A stretch of DNA of 64,000 bases. It comes from Massariosphaeria phaeospora. Lineage: Eukaryota > Ascomycota > Dothideomycetes > Pleosporales. Below, in pieces: positions 44,720-56,274 of this stretch. A model generated the notes under the pieces. It was not told where the DNA came from. It worked only from the letters and a program-made list of their open reading frames with translations, and did no database searches. Where the stretch lies: assembly GCA_011032825.1 (NCBI GenBank), contig JAADJZ010000002.1, positions 1,736,001-1,800,000 on the forward strand, given 5' to 3'. Within the stretch, counting starts at the first letter, position 1. The number at the start of each line of letters is the position of its first letter. Both the position numbers and the translations under genes were made by a program.

Positions 44720-46057
44720 TCACTTTTTCACGAAGAAGTGTTCTCCCGTCTCAAGCACTTCAACCTCATCGTTCACAGTGATGACCCCGTTATCAATTAG
44801 CGGCGAAACCTGCATTCCCAAACAAGCAGACTGCGACCCCTTGGTGATGATGCGGTACTTCCGCATCGTGGTGCCGGGCTCATTGCGGTCGGCAACACCG
44901 GTCTCCGGGTCCACGTTCGGCAATTTACAGCGCGTGGTCCGACACGATATGTGGTAGGCGTTGTTGCCGATGCGGGCTTTGGCCCAGTCGTCCTCGTTGA
45001 ATGCTGGTGGGCCGGTGATGTAGACGTTCGCGCGGTAGCGGAGCGCGTTGAGTGGTTTGGAGCGTTTGGGGAGCTTGGAGGAGACGTCGTGGACGCTGGC
45101 GAGGTTCATAATGTGCATTGGATAAGCGTCGTGCATGCCGATGATGGTGGGGAAACCGGTATCTGTCTCTTTTGGTACGTGTTCGAGGACCCTTCTGTAC
45201 TTTGCTGTGTCGATCCGGAATAGTGTCAACGGGTTGGCGACGCCTAGTGTGTACTTCAATTTCGCCATCATCTCTTCTGGTATTTCTGACTCTATGTTCA
45301 GTGCTTCGGGTGTGTCGTTCCAGATCTTCATTTTCTCGCTCCTGTACTTCATCTTCTGGATCCTTTCCTTGGGAGGATTGAATGGCACGCGGAACTCGAC
45401 CATCGGTTCTGTTTTTCCGCTCAACTTGGCAGCTAGGATCTTGCCATAGTTTTTTAGCCCTGCAATGCTGAAGTCGGTGTCTGGTGAAAAAGGAAAGCAA
45501 ACTACGAGACAGCCCTCCGATTTCACGTATTCGGCATCTGGAGAGTATCCCGGCGCCGCAGGATCAGGAACCCAAATTTCGGTCTCGACTTTTGCTAGGC
45601 GTGGAAAGGTACGTTGCGTGATGAAGGTCCATTCGCTTTTTACCTTGCCCTCGAGCGAGGGGAGACCGGTGACTTGCTGCCCAAACGTGAACTGGCGGTC
45701 GTAGCGTAGTCCAGTGCGTACGATCTCGGTACTATCCAGCTCAATGGGCGCGCATGATTTCAAGGGATATGTGAATAGGGCCTTGACCCTCCAACGATTG
45801 TGGGGTGCGGATTCCCCTCCTTTGGCGTAACTTTTGGCATACTGATCCGACAGGTTGCTGCGGCCGTTCCGACCAAGTTTACGGCATCCTAATGGAGGGG
45901 GAACGGGATCCTCCCATTGGACGCGGGTGAGTACGTAGAGGAAGACTACGGGGATGAAGGGGAGGATGATGGTGATGGCGAGGAGGAGGGGAGTGGGGAT
46001 GTCGGCCCAGGTCTGCTGGACAAAGTTGACGAGGGCATCGAGCGCGTTGGATGACAT
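44720..46057 (-). CDS. MOSC-domain protein, membrane-anchored mARC-like, 445 aa
   Basis: Predicted molybdenum-cofactor enzyme like the mitochondrial amidoxime-reducing component, which reduces N-hydroxylated substrates. A single hydrophobic anchor lies at about residues 21-44 (PTPLLLAITIILPFIPVVFLY), followed by VLTRVQWEDP. The beta-barrel N-domain begins WRVKALFTYPLKSCAPIELD, with the family arginine stretch TGLRYDRQFTF. The C-terminal MOSC domain has RYRANVYITGPPAFNEDDW and CRTTRCKLPNVDPETG, where C377 fits the Mo-ligand position of mARC proteins. The end contains QSACLGMQVSPLIDNGVITVNDEV, split by normal family features. Single exon. Whether it sits in mitochondria or ER cannot be told. 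Confidence 0.92.
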   Translation of the reverse strand: MSSNALDALVNFVQQTWADIPTPLLLAITIILPFIPVVFLYVLTRVQWEDPVPPPLGCRKLGRNGRSNLSDQYAKSYAKGGESAPHNRWRVKALFTYPLKSCAPIELDSTEIVRTGLRYDRQFTFGQQVTGLPSLEGKVKSEWTFITQRTFPRLAKVETEIWVPDPAAPGYSPDAEYVKSEGCLVVCFPFSPDTDFSIAGLKNYGKILAAKLSGKTEPMVEFRVPFNPPKERIQKMKYRSEKMKIWNDTPEALNIESEIPEEMMAKLKYTLGVANPLTLFRIDTAKYRRVLEHVPKETDTGFPTIIGMHDAYPMHIMNLASVHDVSSKLPKRSKPLNALRYRANVYITGPPAFNEDDWAKARIGNNAYHISCRTTRCKLPNVDPETGVADRNEPGTTMRKYRIITKGSQSACLGMQVSPLIDNGVITVNDEVEVLETGEHFFVKK

Positions 46058-46742
46058 TACAGCGTCGTGACGTAGAAGATCATGTGGCAGAACTGTGGTG
46101 GTCGTAGGAGTTGTTGTAACGACGATTGTGCGGAGCCGGGGCGCGCCGATTGCTAATCCACGTCAAGTCCGCGCCTTATCGATAACTCGGAAAGGAAGAC
46201 AGACGGCCAGCAAGCACCAGCACTATCAGTAAATCAAAGCATCGGTGAAGATGTTGGCTGCCTATGTGACGTGGTTGTACGGCTGTAGATTGGGAGTGGG
46301 TTCGGGGAAAGGAAACAGCGATGCGAGTCATGTGCTGACCCGTCGCACTCGTGGCACCGCCCTGGCAGAACCCATTGCCGATAAAAACAGACTTTACGCG
46401 ACCCTCTTGACAGCCTTTAGAGTTTTCAGTGATGGGTAGATAGCCTACCATAGTCTTACAAACTCCTACTATATCTGGCACACAAGGTAATGTCTAAAGT
46501 AGCCCTTGTAGAAAGAGGCTTACTGGAGCTTATTTTAGCGTCAGCTTCGAGCTTCTGGCTTCACCCCACCACCTGCACTGTTTCTTCTCTCCCCCAACAC
46601 CATGAGCCGGCGATGAGAGACGACAACGCGTCGCGCGACGCCCTCAACACGATATACACGCACGCTCACGGGACCTGACCGAGCACTCCGAGCCACCCCT
46701 CCCGGCCCACAGTCTGCTGGACGACGCCCGCCGCATGCAATA
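46058..46742. other. Divergent intergenic region with repeat copy A
   Basis: About 685 bp between the MOSC and RAD51-paralogue genes. It contains the first copy of a diverged 41-bp repeat (46455-46495). Short ATG-led frames near 46490-46678 stop quickly. The true start of the RAD51 paralogue could lie within the last 150 bp. Confidence 0.5.
46455..46495 (+). repeat. Diverged 41-bp direct repeat, copy A
   Basis: Ungapped match of 34 out of 41 positions to 49239-49279, same orientation, starting CTTACAAA and ending AGGTAATGTCT. It lies upstream of the RAD51-paralogue gene. Confidence 0.6.
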
Positions 46743-48284
46743 ATGGCCGGCCAAGACGTCTCGTCGCTGGCTGTGCCCTCGTCGACGCGTACGTAAAACG
46801 GCCACGGCACGCAGCCCAGCGATGCATAGCTGATGCTCCAATAGACAGACTGCCCACCGTCTCGGCCTCGCACGCCCTCCACGCCCGGGGCTCGCGCGCC
46901 GTCTCGACGGGCCTCACGCAGCTCAACAGAATGCTGTCGCCTGCGGGCCTGGCTGAGCTGCCTGGCCGCAGCATCTCGGGCGGGTACCTGCGAGGGAAGG
47001 TCACGGAGGTGTTCGGGCCGTCAGGCGTCGGGAAGACAGCATTTGGGTAAATCCATCCTTGACCCCTCCGCCCGCAGTGGCATGACGTCCAGGACTGAAG
47101 CGGACGAAGCATCCAGGCCGCTGCCAATGCGCTGCGCGCCGGCCAGCACGTCGTCTGGGTCGGTGAGTACATATCCCCGCACTGCATCGGAGCTCAGCGC
47201 TGGTGCTCGTGCACTGTGGTCGGGGCTAATTGCGTGCAGACGCAGCAGGTGCGCCGCTGGTGGCCCGCCGCTTCAACGACGTCCTGTTCGATGCGCCTGC
47301 TGCAACAGGTCAACGGCTCTCACCGCCCCACGCCTCTCCTGCTGAGCTGCAAAGCCGCTTCCACCACGTCACGGCGGCCACGCTGGCACATTTACTGGCT
47401 CTGTTCGCACGCCCGCCTCCTTCGTTCCCGCCGCCAAACACCAGTCTCGTTGTTATCGACTCGCTGTCAACCCTGTTCGATAACGCGTACCCCCGCAATG
47501 CAGATGATCGCGGGGCGAGGAACAAGAGCGACCAGGCGCGCTGGGCCGCAGGACGCAAATACGCCGTCCTGAATGAGCTGATTTCGATGCTGACCAGGGC
47601 CGCTGCGCTGCACGACATCGCACTTCTCCTCACATGCCAGACCATCACTCGGATTCGCGGTGGCTCAAGGGCTCTCTTGGTTCCCGCACTATCAGGCGCA
47701 GAATGGGAGGCTGGGATATCCACTCGACTGGTTTTGTTCAGAGACTGGGTTCCGGGGCAAGGGAAGTGGACTGAGGCCGACGCTGATAGATTGCAAAAAG
47801 CCCGGTTTGTTGGCGTCGTCAAGGCCAATGGCGTCGCTATGGCCGACGAAGGTGGTGTCGGCAGCGTGGTTCCATTTGCTGTCGAAAGTGTGAGTACTAT
47901 ACTATCCGCAGAGCCTACAATATCGGCGACGCAGAACAACGTCCCGTACGACGATCACCCGTTGACATGCTTCAGGCGGGCCTTTGCGACATGAACATTG
48001 CTGCAGTCGATATTGCGGCTGCCATGCTCCCAACCCAGATCAAACCGCCTAAACGAAGTTTCACGGACATTGGCGACGACGAGTATGAGGACGCCGACTC
48101 TGATGAACTCTATGGCTGGATTGAAGATGACGAGGTCGCTGCGGAGGGCCTTCTGACTGACGAGCTAGCTATCAGGCACGGCGTCAACGCTCCAGAATCT
48201 CGTGCAACACCACATGCGGAACCCTCCACAGGCGACGTTGCAGAAAGGCCGAGTAAGAAAGTTGTGCGACCTGCTACCTACTAA
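46743..48284 (+). CDS. RAD51 paralogue, Rad55/Rhp55-like, 419 aa
   Basis: DNA-repair ATPase of the RecA/Rad51 class; Rad55 with Rad57 helps load Rad51 on single-stranded DNA. Five exons join in frame: 46743-46788, 46845-47046, 47110-47162, 47240-47889, 47976-48284. Walker A is GPSGVGKT (residues 73-80), preceded by VSTGLTQLNRML and GYLRGKVTEVF; the segment after it reads FGIQAAANALRAGQHVVWVDAA across three exons. Walker B is LVVID (170-174) followed by SLSTLFDNAYP. The C-terminal tail is acidic (DDEYEDADSDELYGWIEDDE) and ends with KKVVRPATY. The first 15 residues (MAGQDVSSLAVPSST) are the least certain: no HhH domain is present, as in Rad55-type proteins, but an earlier exon could exist. The paralogue name is by resemblance only. 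Confidence 0.8.
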
Positions 48285-49238
48285 ACGCTAATGCTGCTCC
48301 GGACGAACCTGTCCACCGAAGCTTACTACCTTCTAGAAGTTTCCTTGCCCAAATGTCCGTGTCAGCAACACGATACCACAACGGTGCTTATCTGAGTCTC
48401 TGGGGCTCGGACTGCGCCGTTGTTGCCCCATCATGCTTCCCCGGCGCAGCTATCTCGGCTGAGGTAGACGCGGTCAGCACCAATCAAGACGATATCGATC
48501 CTTGAATCTCGCATCTATCCGGACCACCCAGAGGCCCCGCGTGCCAGGTTCACTCCATTTTGCCGTGTGGGGTCGACCACACACCGCGGAGAACGATCCA
48601 CACCACATTTCTCAACACCATCAAAAGTTCGCTCAAGTCCGCCATAACGCTCACATCAGCAGCACGGAAGCGGCAATCTAAGTATCTGCACCACTGTGTC
48701 CAATACATGTTCACAATGGACCTCCAACCTATTCTTCCGGCGGCAAATACGAGGAGAGACGATCCTCCTCTCGTCCTCGGGTTGCTTTCTAGAACGTCGC
48801 ATCCTTCGAGCATCAAACTGCCAAGAATCCGGGGTCTGTGTTGCGAGAAGCAATCACACAATCCTTATCCCACAGCAATCAGACACGTGCGACAGGGCAA
48901 AGCAGAGCACGGACGGCTTGTCGTCCGACGCGAACCCGTATTTGCAAGGATCGGGGAAGCCGCGACCCAGACTGCTGGGACTGCTGACCGGCAAAATTGT
49001 GTCCCGTTGTGGAAACGGTGTTGCTTTTTTGTGCTCGACCCCGAGCTTGTGGCGGAGTTACGAGTCTGGGGTTCAGGAGCGCGGAGACGCGGTCTGGGCC
49101 TGGGAATCCCGGTTTCTTTTGCGAGAGGGGCGTGGGGGTGCGAAGCCAGGCTCCAGCTATCGAGGTTTTAGATGGACTTTAGGCAATCCTCTGGACAGTA
49201 GAAGATTTCAGCAATAGGTAAACTTATGGATATATATC

Positions 49239-49279
49239 CTTACAAAGCCCTACGGTATCTAGCATACTAGGTAATGTCT
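49239..49279 (+). repeat. Diverged 41-bp direct repeat, copy B
   Basis: Second copy of the element at 46455-46495, about 950 bp after the RAD51-paralogue stop. A weaker match continues for about 17 more bases and runs into a TACGGAGTA motif. Confidence 0.6.
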
Positions 49280-49292
49280 GAAGCAGAACCTG

Positions 49293-49301
49293 TACGGAGT
49301 A
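49293..49301 (-). repeat. TACTCCGTA motif copy 4
   Basis: TACGGAGTA on the plus strand, 13 bp after repeat copy B. Confidence 0.6.
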
Positions 49302-49949
49302 GAGGTGAGACTCGAGAGGACGTAATTCAGAGGACGCGAGTGGTCCCATGACTCTATGAGCATGTTGAGGAGATCTTGTGTTCCAAACTTGGCGTACCAC
49401 CTGGGAAATTGAGAATACCCGGTCGAAGGTGTTGCTACCGCCCACCTACGCGCCGACATGAGCTGGGGATGGACATGGGCCCTGGGGATGGGGCGGCAGG
49501 AGAGGAGAGATCAGCTGTGGGGTTAGGCGTTGGAACTTGGGCGGGCGAAGGCGGGCGAGTCGAGTCGTGAGACACATGATACGATATGATATGATTCGAT
49601 ACGAAGCAAAGAAAGACAGCAGTTTGAGACGACGACCGACCGACTCGGCAGGGCACGTGGCGTCGCTGAGTGATGGATGTGGATGTGCAGAGTCCGTGAG
49701 TGAGACCTCGGACGCAAATTCAGGAGTCGATAAAGGAACAACGTCTTGTTGTTGTTGTTGTGTCTGTTCTATGCAAGTTGTGCATGGGTTTTACGGCATG
49801 GTCATGGTATGGCGCGATTCTGTGGCTTACTTATGTAGGTAGGTAGTGGTAGCACGAGAGCAACGCAATCAACTCGTACGTACGTACAGAGTGCGCAAGC
49901 CCTTGTCTTGTGTTGTGTTGAACGACTGACTCTCCTTCTGACCTGACCT

Positions 49950-49975
49950 GAACCGAACTGAACCGAACTGAACCG
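49950..49975. repeat. Microsatellite of GAACCGAACT
   Basis: About two and a half perfect ten-base copies, following CTGACCTGACC-like sequence. Confidence 0.75.
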
Positions 49976-52900
49976 CAAGTACCCCGTACATGGCACATGC
50001 CATGCCATGCCATGCCGTAGACTGACTAGGCAGTAGTAGATAAAACAAGTCCTGCGTTGCAGCGGGCCGTCGCCGTCGCCGTGTGCGGAGTAGCAGTATG
50101 TAGATAGATAGAGGCTACCAGCTCGCAGTAAACCCAACATCGTAGTCCTTCCTTCCTTCCTGGCCCAGAGGAACCCATCTCTGCCTTACCGCTGCGGCTG
50201 ACATCGACCCGGGTGCACCAACACGGCCCGCATCCTACAGTGAGACCAGGGCGTTGTGTATTGTTTGCTTTATTCCCCAACTAACCACCCCTAGATACCT
50301 ACCGAGGTACTTAGGTACTTTGTGCAGCATGTATGTAGGCAGGTATGTCATCGTGAACATACATAGGCAATAACCCCGAGAGAAGCAAAAGCAGGAATGA
50401 ATCGCCATGCAGCAAAACTACGCGAAGGAGGGGGTGGGTTGGGTGGGTTGGCTACGCTACCTCCTCCCGTACGTTTGAGGGGAGGATGCATGTGCCTACC
50501 CCAGGATCTTGCGACTCCGCGAAATAATGGAATACGAGCACGTTATCGTGGCTTCCTATCGCCAATAATGCAGTGCCCCCGACCCCCCGCCCTCCCCACA
50601 CGAATTCGCGAGCTTTTTTCGAGAGTTCGATTTGCGGTTAAGGCGGTGAGAAAGACTGAACTCACTGTTCAGCACTAGCCTGGCCCGGTAGGTAAGCTGA
50701 ACCCCAGACTTTGCTTGCGCGTTGCCGTGTGCCGTGTGGCTATCGCGGGCGGGCCACGCCTTGCTCGCCTCCGTTCCCGCGCAACCCGCGCCCTGTTTTA
50801 CAGTTGCATTTGGAGTAGTGCCGCTGGGGAAGGGGGGAGGGAGTGGAGTGTGGGTGAGGGCTAGCCAGGGTGGAGATCGAGCTGTGCCGGTTCGCTTCGC
50901 TTCGGGGTTGGACTGACGGATTGTGGAATGGGCGGTCTGTAAACGCCGAAGGCGGAGGCTGTGGTGAAGGTTGTGGAGGGTGACGGAGGTGGCCTTCGAG
51001 GTTTCGGCGCAAAGAGCGGCGAGGGGGTAAGCGTGTTGTACAGAGCATTATGCGGCTTGGCTGAAGACTCGCTACATGTGCGGTTTGTGCATTACTCTCA
51101 GGGGGGTTGAGCGAGTGCTTTTGTCGCAGTAATTATGATGCTGTGTGGAGAAAACATGGGAGAAGGGGTGTGCCATGCGGCTGGGATCGGATAGGACGGG
51201 GATGGGGAAACGCATGCGGTGTGATAGGGAGCGAGCGGTTGCTAGTCTTGCTAGACGAAAAAGCAAAAGAGATGGGCATGACAGTCCCGAGCAGCCGGTA
51301 AACTAGTCGTGGAGCGGCTAGAAGGGGAAGGCAAACGCGGGGTGGATGCGGACACGATACCTTGTTGTTCATGCCATCTCTCTTCTGCCTTTTCTTGTCG
51401 TGCTAATGAACCTCTGTGAGGCCTGGGCGTTGGGGAGACGTCATTGTATGCTCCGTAGACGACTCATCTAGGAAGCGATGGCTATGATGCCATCTATCGT
51501 GAGATAATACGATGCGACGTCGGCTGTGGCTTTGCTTGAAATGATGTGATAGTGATAAGAAGCCTGTGGCGCATACGGTAGTAGTGTGGGGTGAACAGCC
51601 GGGGGTGCCGAATACCGCCAGAAGGTGTGATGCGAATTCGTTTGACGTGACCGTATCCGGTCTATATAGCAGCCGTGTTAATAATAAGAGAGTTGCTATG
51701 TTTCGGTGGGAGCGTGGGGTTGTCCTGCATACACAGTACTTTTAGCATCTGATGATACTTAGCATGGGATCGATCGATGTGATAACAAGGAGTAGCGTCC
51801 AAGAGCAGGGAGAGAAATGAAACCACGAAGCCTTTGCGATATCGGAATGTTCGCGGTGCGATATCTATGCTTGCCTTGATTTGCCATGCGGTGAGAATAG
51901 CAGCCGTCGCGGCTCCACCCACGCTCGCTACGGGGCGAAGATACGGGCAGATCGAAGCGAAAGCTGCCAGATCACATTTCCTGGAGAAAATGAAATTGCC
52001 GGCCAGCGCTTGAGAACGTGCCGTTGGACGCGTGGTGGAGTAGGGCTATCGCGATTGGCCCGCCTTGTGACATCTTGGGGTATTCTTGGAACACAAGACG
52101 AGCAGGTTTCTGCACGTAGTCATGCTCCGGTGAGGATTCTCGATGCGGAAGTGGTGGAGCATGGAGCTCTCCGGACAATTTTTCAATGACAGTTCGTGGT
52201 GGTGTGGCTTCAGATGACTGATGGACTTGTCAAGCGGAGCTGAGCTGAGCTGGGGAAGTTAGAAGCTAGCGGTGGGGTAATGACCGGTGCTCGGTCTCGA
52301 CCGTGTTAGCAACGTCGCAAGATCTGTGGGTCCGAGTTCAGGGCATCATCCGGATTCCGCCGAGTTGTCTTGAACTTGGTGGACCGCAGTCCGATAGCAT
52401 AGCGAGGTTACGCAAAGTCACTTGCGGTATATTGCACGAGGCAGACGTGCAGAAATACGGTCGCCAAACTCCGCTCGTTGCCTAGGAATCTTGTGTCCGA
52501 AATGGCTACAGTATCGAGACCTGCAGCCACAGGTAGCCAACCCCGGAATCGCCATATTACCCCAAGCGACCGCCGAGAGATACTGCAAGCTCCTCACGAG
52601 TCGATATTGCACTTGTTGTACAGACGTCTTGTCGGAGATTGGCGCCGGGTTGGCATCAGGTACCTGAGCCGGTGGTATATTGCCGCCAGATTTCGGTAAA
52701 AAGGTACTTTCATCGAGGTAGCAACGTTATCCCACCGGAAACTCTCATTGGCCCGCAGCTACAACACTACTAGGCACGATGTCGGTCCGAGATCCCGCGG
52801 CTGCATAGAATGAGTTGGCTTTTCCAGGCGGGGAAATTCCAACGAAGGACCTGTGCTCATTGCTGTAGTAGGCTTCAGCAACCCATGACATGGAGAAAGG

Positions 52901-53626
52901 TGGACCCGGATGGTACGTACCTCTAATGCATGTAAATTGCTTCCCAACAGAAAATCTGTACAGTGCGTCCCCATCTCAGCTCGAACACCGCTAATTATAA
53001 CGTTCTTCTAGCTGATAGTGTACTTGTGTTCCAAAAATGCTTGTCTGGGCTTACGTGCATCGTACTCTTTAGCCGCCATACTACTCTGCGCCGCAAGCCC
53101 ACGTTGGGTATATTGCTTCACAATTTGACGCGCAGGAAGAAGCACCATCGCGAGTTCTCCGTACTTTTTTGTAAAGATAAGGTAGATTCTCGAGTATCGA
53201 GATTAGATTGCGAAGGATCTGCAGCGTAGATTAACCTGCAGGTGCGAGGCCTAACCGGTGTGGACGCCCACGTTGCCGACAACGAGCTTGACTTGGTGCC
53301 ATTGGTATGAGTTTCCACATGTTGCCTTCAGACCTTCACATGTCACCGAGCTTTTTTCCTGTGTTGAATCCGGATAAAGGTCCCTAAGAAGACTGAATAA
53401 GCCCGCACATGTCGGATGGAAGGAATATGTACGCCCATAGCTAGAGGACGATGTGGAGAACGAGCGACAGTGGGTCTGTCTAGTGGATTTCAGGCCTGAT
53501 AATGATGAATTATCAGACACTATCATCTCCCTGCTTTTCCGGCTATACCTGCTAATGGCTGATGATTGCATGATCTACAGCATTGATTGACAGTGCCGCG
53601 AACCGAATACCGGAGACCTGGTACTG

Positions 53627-53635
53627 TACGGAGTA
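53627..53635 (-). repeat. TACTCCGTA motif copy 5
   Basis: TACGGAGTA on the plus strand, intergenic. Confidence 0.6.
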
Positions 53636-56274
53636 GGTATGAGATTGATAAAGACTGTGTACTTTCGGACGAGATTACGCGACATGAAGATCACGCCTTT
53701 GTTGATCAAGGTACATCTGCTGGAACATGCTGCGATCTGGAAGAATCATGGCTACTACACGCTACGCATTAACCGGTGGGACAGTTAAAGGACATCCAAC
53801 GAGCTACCCCAGAGTCGACGGAAAGAGATGCGACTTGTCGCGTTGAGCCTTCACCTGTTCCGGTGGCGTATTTTATAGCGTGATGTTAGAACTGATTCCC
53901 TCGCCAATACGGCCGAGTTACCGGGTACAATCCCTATAGAGGATTTGCTGTTAAGGTAGCGTACCCGCAAGGACGGCGAAATAGGAGTCTTGACGATTTC
54001 TAGTGGTGCGAATATACCGGCCATTTGACATGAAACTAAGCTTAGAATGGGTAGCGGGGTGTAGCGCGGATAGATGGTAGCCCTCGTAGGAAGAACGGAT
54101 GACAGATTGTGGAGACCCCACAGTGGGCATAGCAGCCGGTAGTTGCAGACCAAAGCCGAGTCCATCTTTCACTAGGTGGTAGAATCGATCCTCCTAAGCG
54201 TCCAGAGTCGAGAAGCTTATCTAGTACGAGAACTCGATTCATCGCAGGGGTTGCAGTCTTGCTAAGCGTCAGGTATTCAGGCTATCTCTTCAACACTATT
54301 ACGGTAGTGGGGCATGACCGGATGTGCTTATCTCTGCTCCAAGCATCGCGAGATCCTATAGTAGGTTAGTGAGCTCGATTTGGATAGATCTTGGGCCAGA
54401 TGTCGCCATGGTTAGCCCGACGCCGATAGCACGAGACGTACCTAGAGATTGGAGGCAGTGCTCCGGTCTCTCCCCTACTCGCCATGGGTAGCGGCCATCA
54501 TTGTTCCACGATGTGCGGGAAAGCGTTAGCGACGGTGATACGCCCCCGACAGGTTACATCCTCGTTGCGACCATGGTCTAAACTCAGCGGGCCTGGCGAC
54601 GTAAATCGGGACGATAAGAATAGAAACCGAAGCAGACCAGTCAGAGAAGATTGATTTTCTGGAGAGACGTGTCCCGCCGATATCGTGGTGCTGCGACAAG
54701 ACAAGCTTCAGCAGATTTTGGGGGTCGGTCGGGTTGGAGCCAAATCTCATCTTCCTACGCGTTGGCGGCCCGCAAAACTCAATAGCTCCTGCTGCTCGCC
54801 GGAAACCGCTTCCGTTAAAGCCTCTGCCGCAACAATGATGGTTCACCGTAGTCCAGACTCAGACTCTCAGAGGCTCTTGAGGCACGGGACTCCGCTGCAT
54901 GCGCAGCCATGATCGCCTTGCATGGATGCCGGGTCCGGGGTGCAGTTCGTCAGACGCACCAAAGCTTCCCGACCCATCATCAACTATGTTGAAGCACCAC
55001 AAGGCCCACGCAAGTGTTACCCAGCATCCGGTTCCCAATGGTCGCCGACGATAAGGCAGTCGTCGTTTTGGTGAGATGGCAGGGGTGCTGGTGTTGCGGA
55101 TGTCACTGGGTGCCGAGTGCGGAAGGTTGCGTTGGGTGCATAGCGCACGTTTCCACCTCTGGTAGGACAGTCGAAGAGATTTTGAGCCCACTATCTAAAG
55201 GGCTAACGTTGTCTTTGCACGTATCTGTCAGAGGCTAATGCCCCATGGCTCCTATCGGGGTTGGAACTTGGAAGTGTGCTGGTGTTAAATTTCCCGTGTC
55301 GACTGCGCGCGATTCCTGGCCACTGATGGCACCTTGTGCCTGGCGAAGCCTGGGGTGCGATTGCGGAGAGCGCAAGTGCGGAGGCTGCATTGGCGCTGGT
55401 GGGCTTATCGTCGCCCGACGGCGCTGAATCCTGATGGGAGGTGTGGACGGAAGACGGAGTGTGTGTCGTGCAAAAAGACATGCCCAGGTGGAATGTGCCA
55501 TTATGCTTGCACTACTGGCTGCGTGGTCGTTACTCACCGCATTTTCTGGCTGCCCTTGCTGCGCGCGGGCTGAAACTGCCCGTGGGGAACAGTGAGCGGA
55601 GGAATTGGTGTGTCGAGAAAGTAAGCACGTAGGATGCTCTCATGATACAGGTTCGTTCCAATGTTGAGAAAGCCGTGCCAACGCCTTGGAATCTCCCTTG
55701 TGCATCCGTCCCCTGCGCGCCTTCCTCCTTCTCCACTTGGCATCCAAATCACGTCACAGATTTCCATCGCGTAATAGCAGAGTTACGTTTCCACCTTAGG
55801 TGGGACAACAGTGTACACGCCAGGCCAGAGCTGGCACTCAGGCGGTGCGTACTTGATCATACCCCGCCGTGTCCACCGTACTGGGTTAGTTTCTAGAAAC
55901 GTGCGGTGAGGGCGGCAGCTATGAGCATGAGTGTTCAATTACGTGCTGAGCTGAGGTTGTGTCTATAAATCTGCCTATGCGCAGGCACCCTGCACAGCGG
56001 TCTGTATGCCACTTCCTGCAAGTAAAAGGGAAAAAGGAAAACTCTTGATAATACAGCGGCTGCAGATCCGTAGGATCGCGGGGTATGATTGAATTCAACA
56101 AGGAAAACCAAGTCTACAGGGATGGGTGGATAAAAAAAAGAAAACCCGGCATGTATCCAGCATTAGTATCCCTCCTCATCTATCCTCCTAAATAGCTGTG
56201 TGATGCTCGCTCGCTCAGAATGACTTTCCAACAATGCTGCCGTAACTCCGTGATGCGCTGTCCTTTCAGATGAA

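Larger units (their letters stand above)
48285..56274. other. Eight-kilobase gene-poor region
   Basis: No supported gene. A 600-base open frame at 48560-49171 lacks an ATG at its start and has no motif. The region holds the second copy of the 41-bp repeat (49239-49279), two TACGGAGTA motifs (49293-49301 and 53627-53635), a GAACCGAACT microsatellite (49950-49975) and short GTAGGTAG/CTTCC stretches. An ATG-led frame on the minus strand at 53251-53571 (106 codons, Ser/Cys-containing) has no further support. Confidence 0.5.

Noticed and set aside
48560..49171. 203-codon open frame on the plus strand
   Set aside because: No ATG at its start and no domain; codon use not gene-like.
53251..53571. 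106-codon ATG-led frame on the minus strand
   Set aside because: Ser/Cys-containing text but no signal peptide, no motif and no supporting context.
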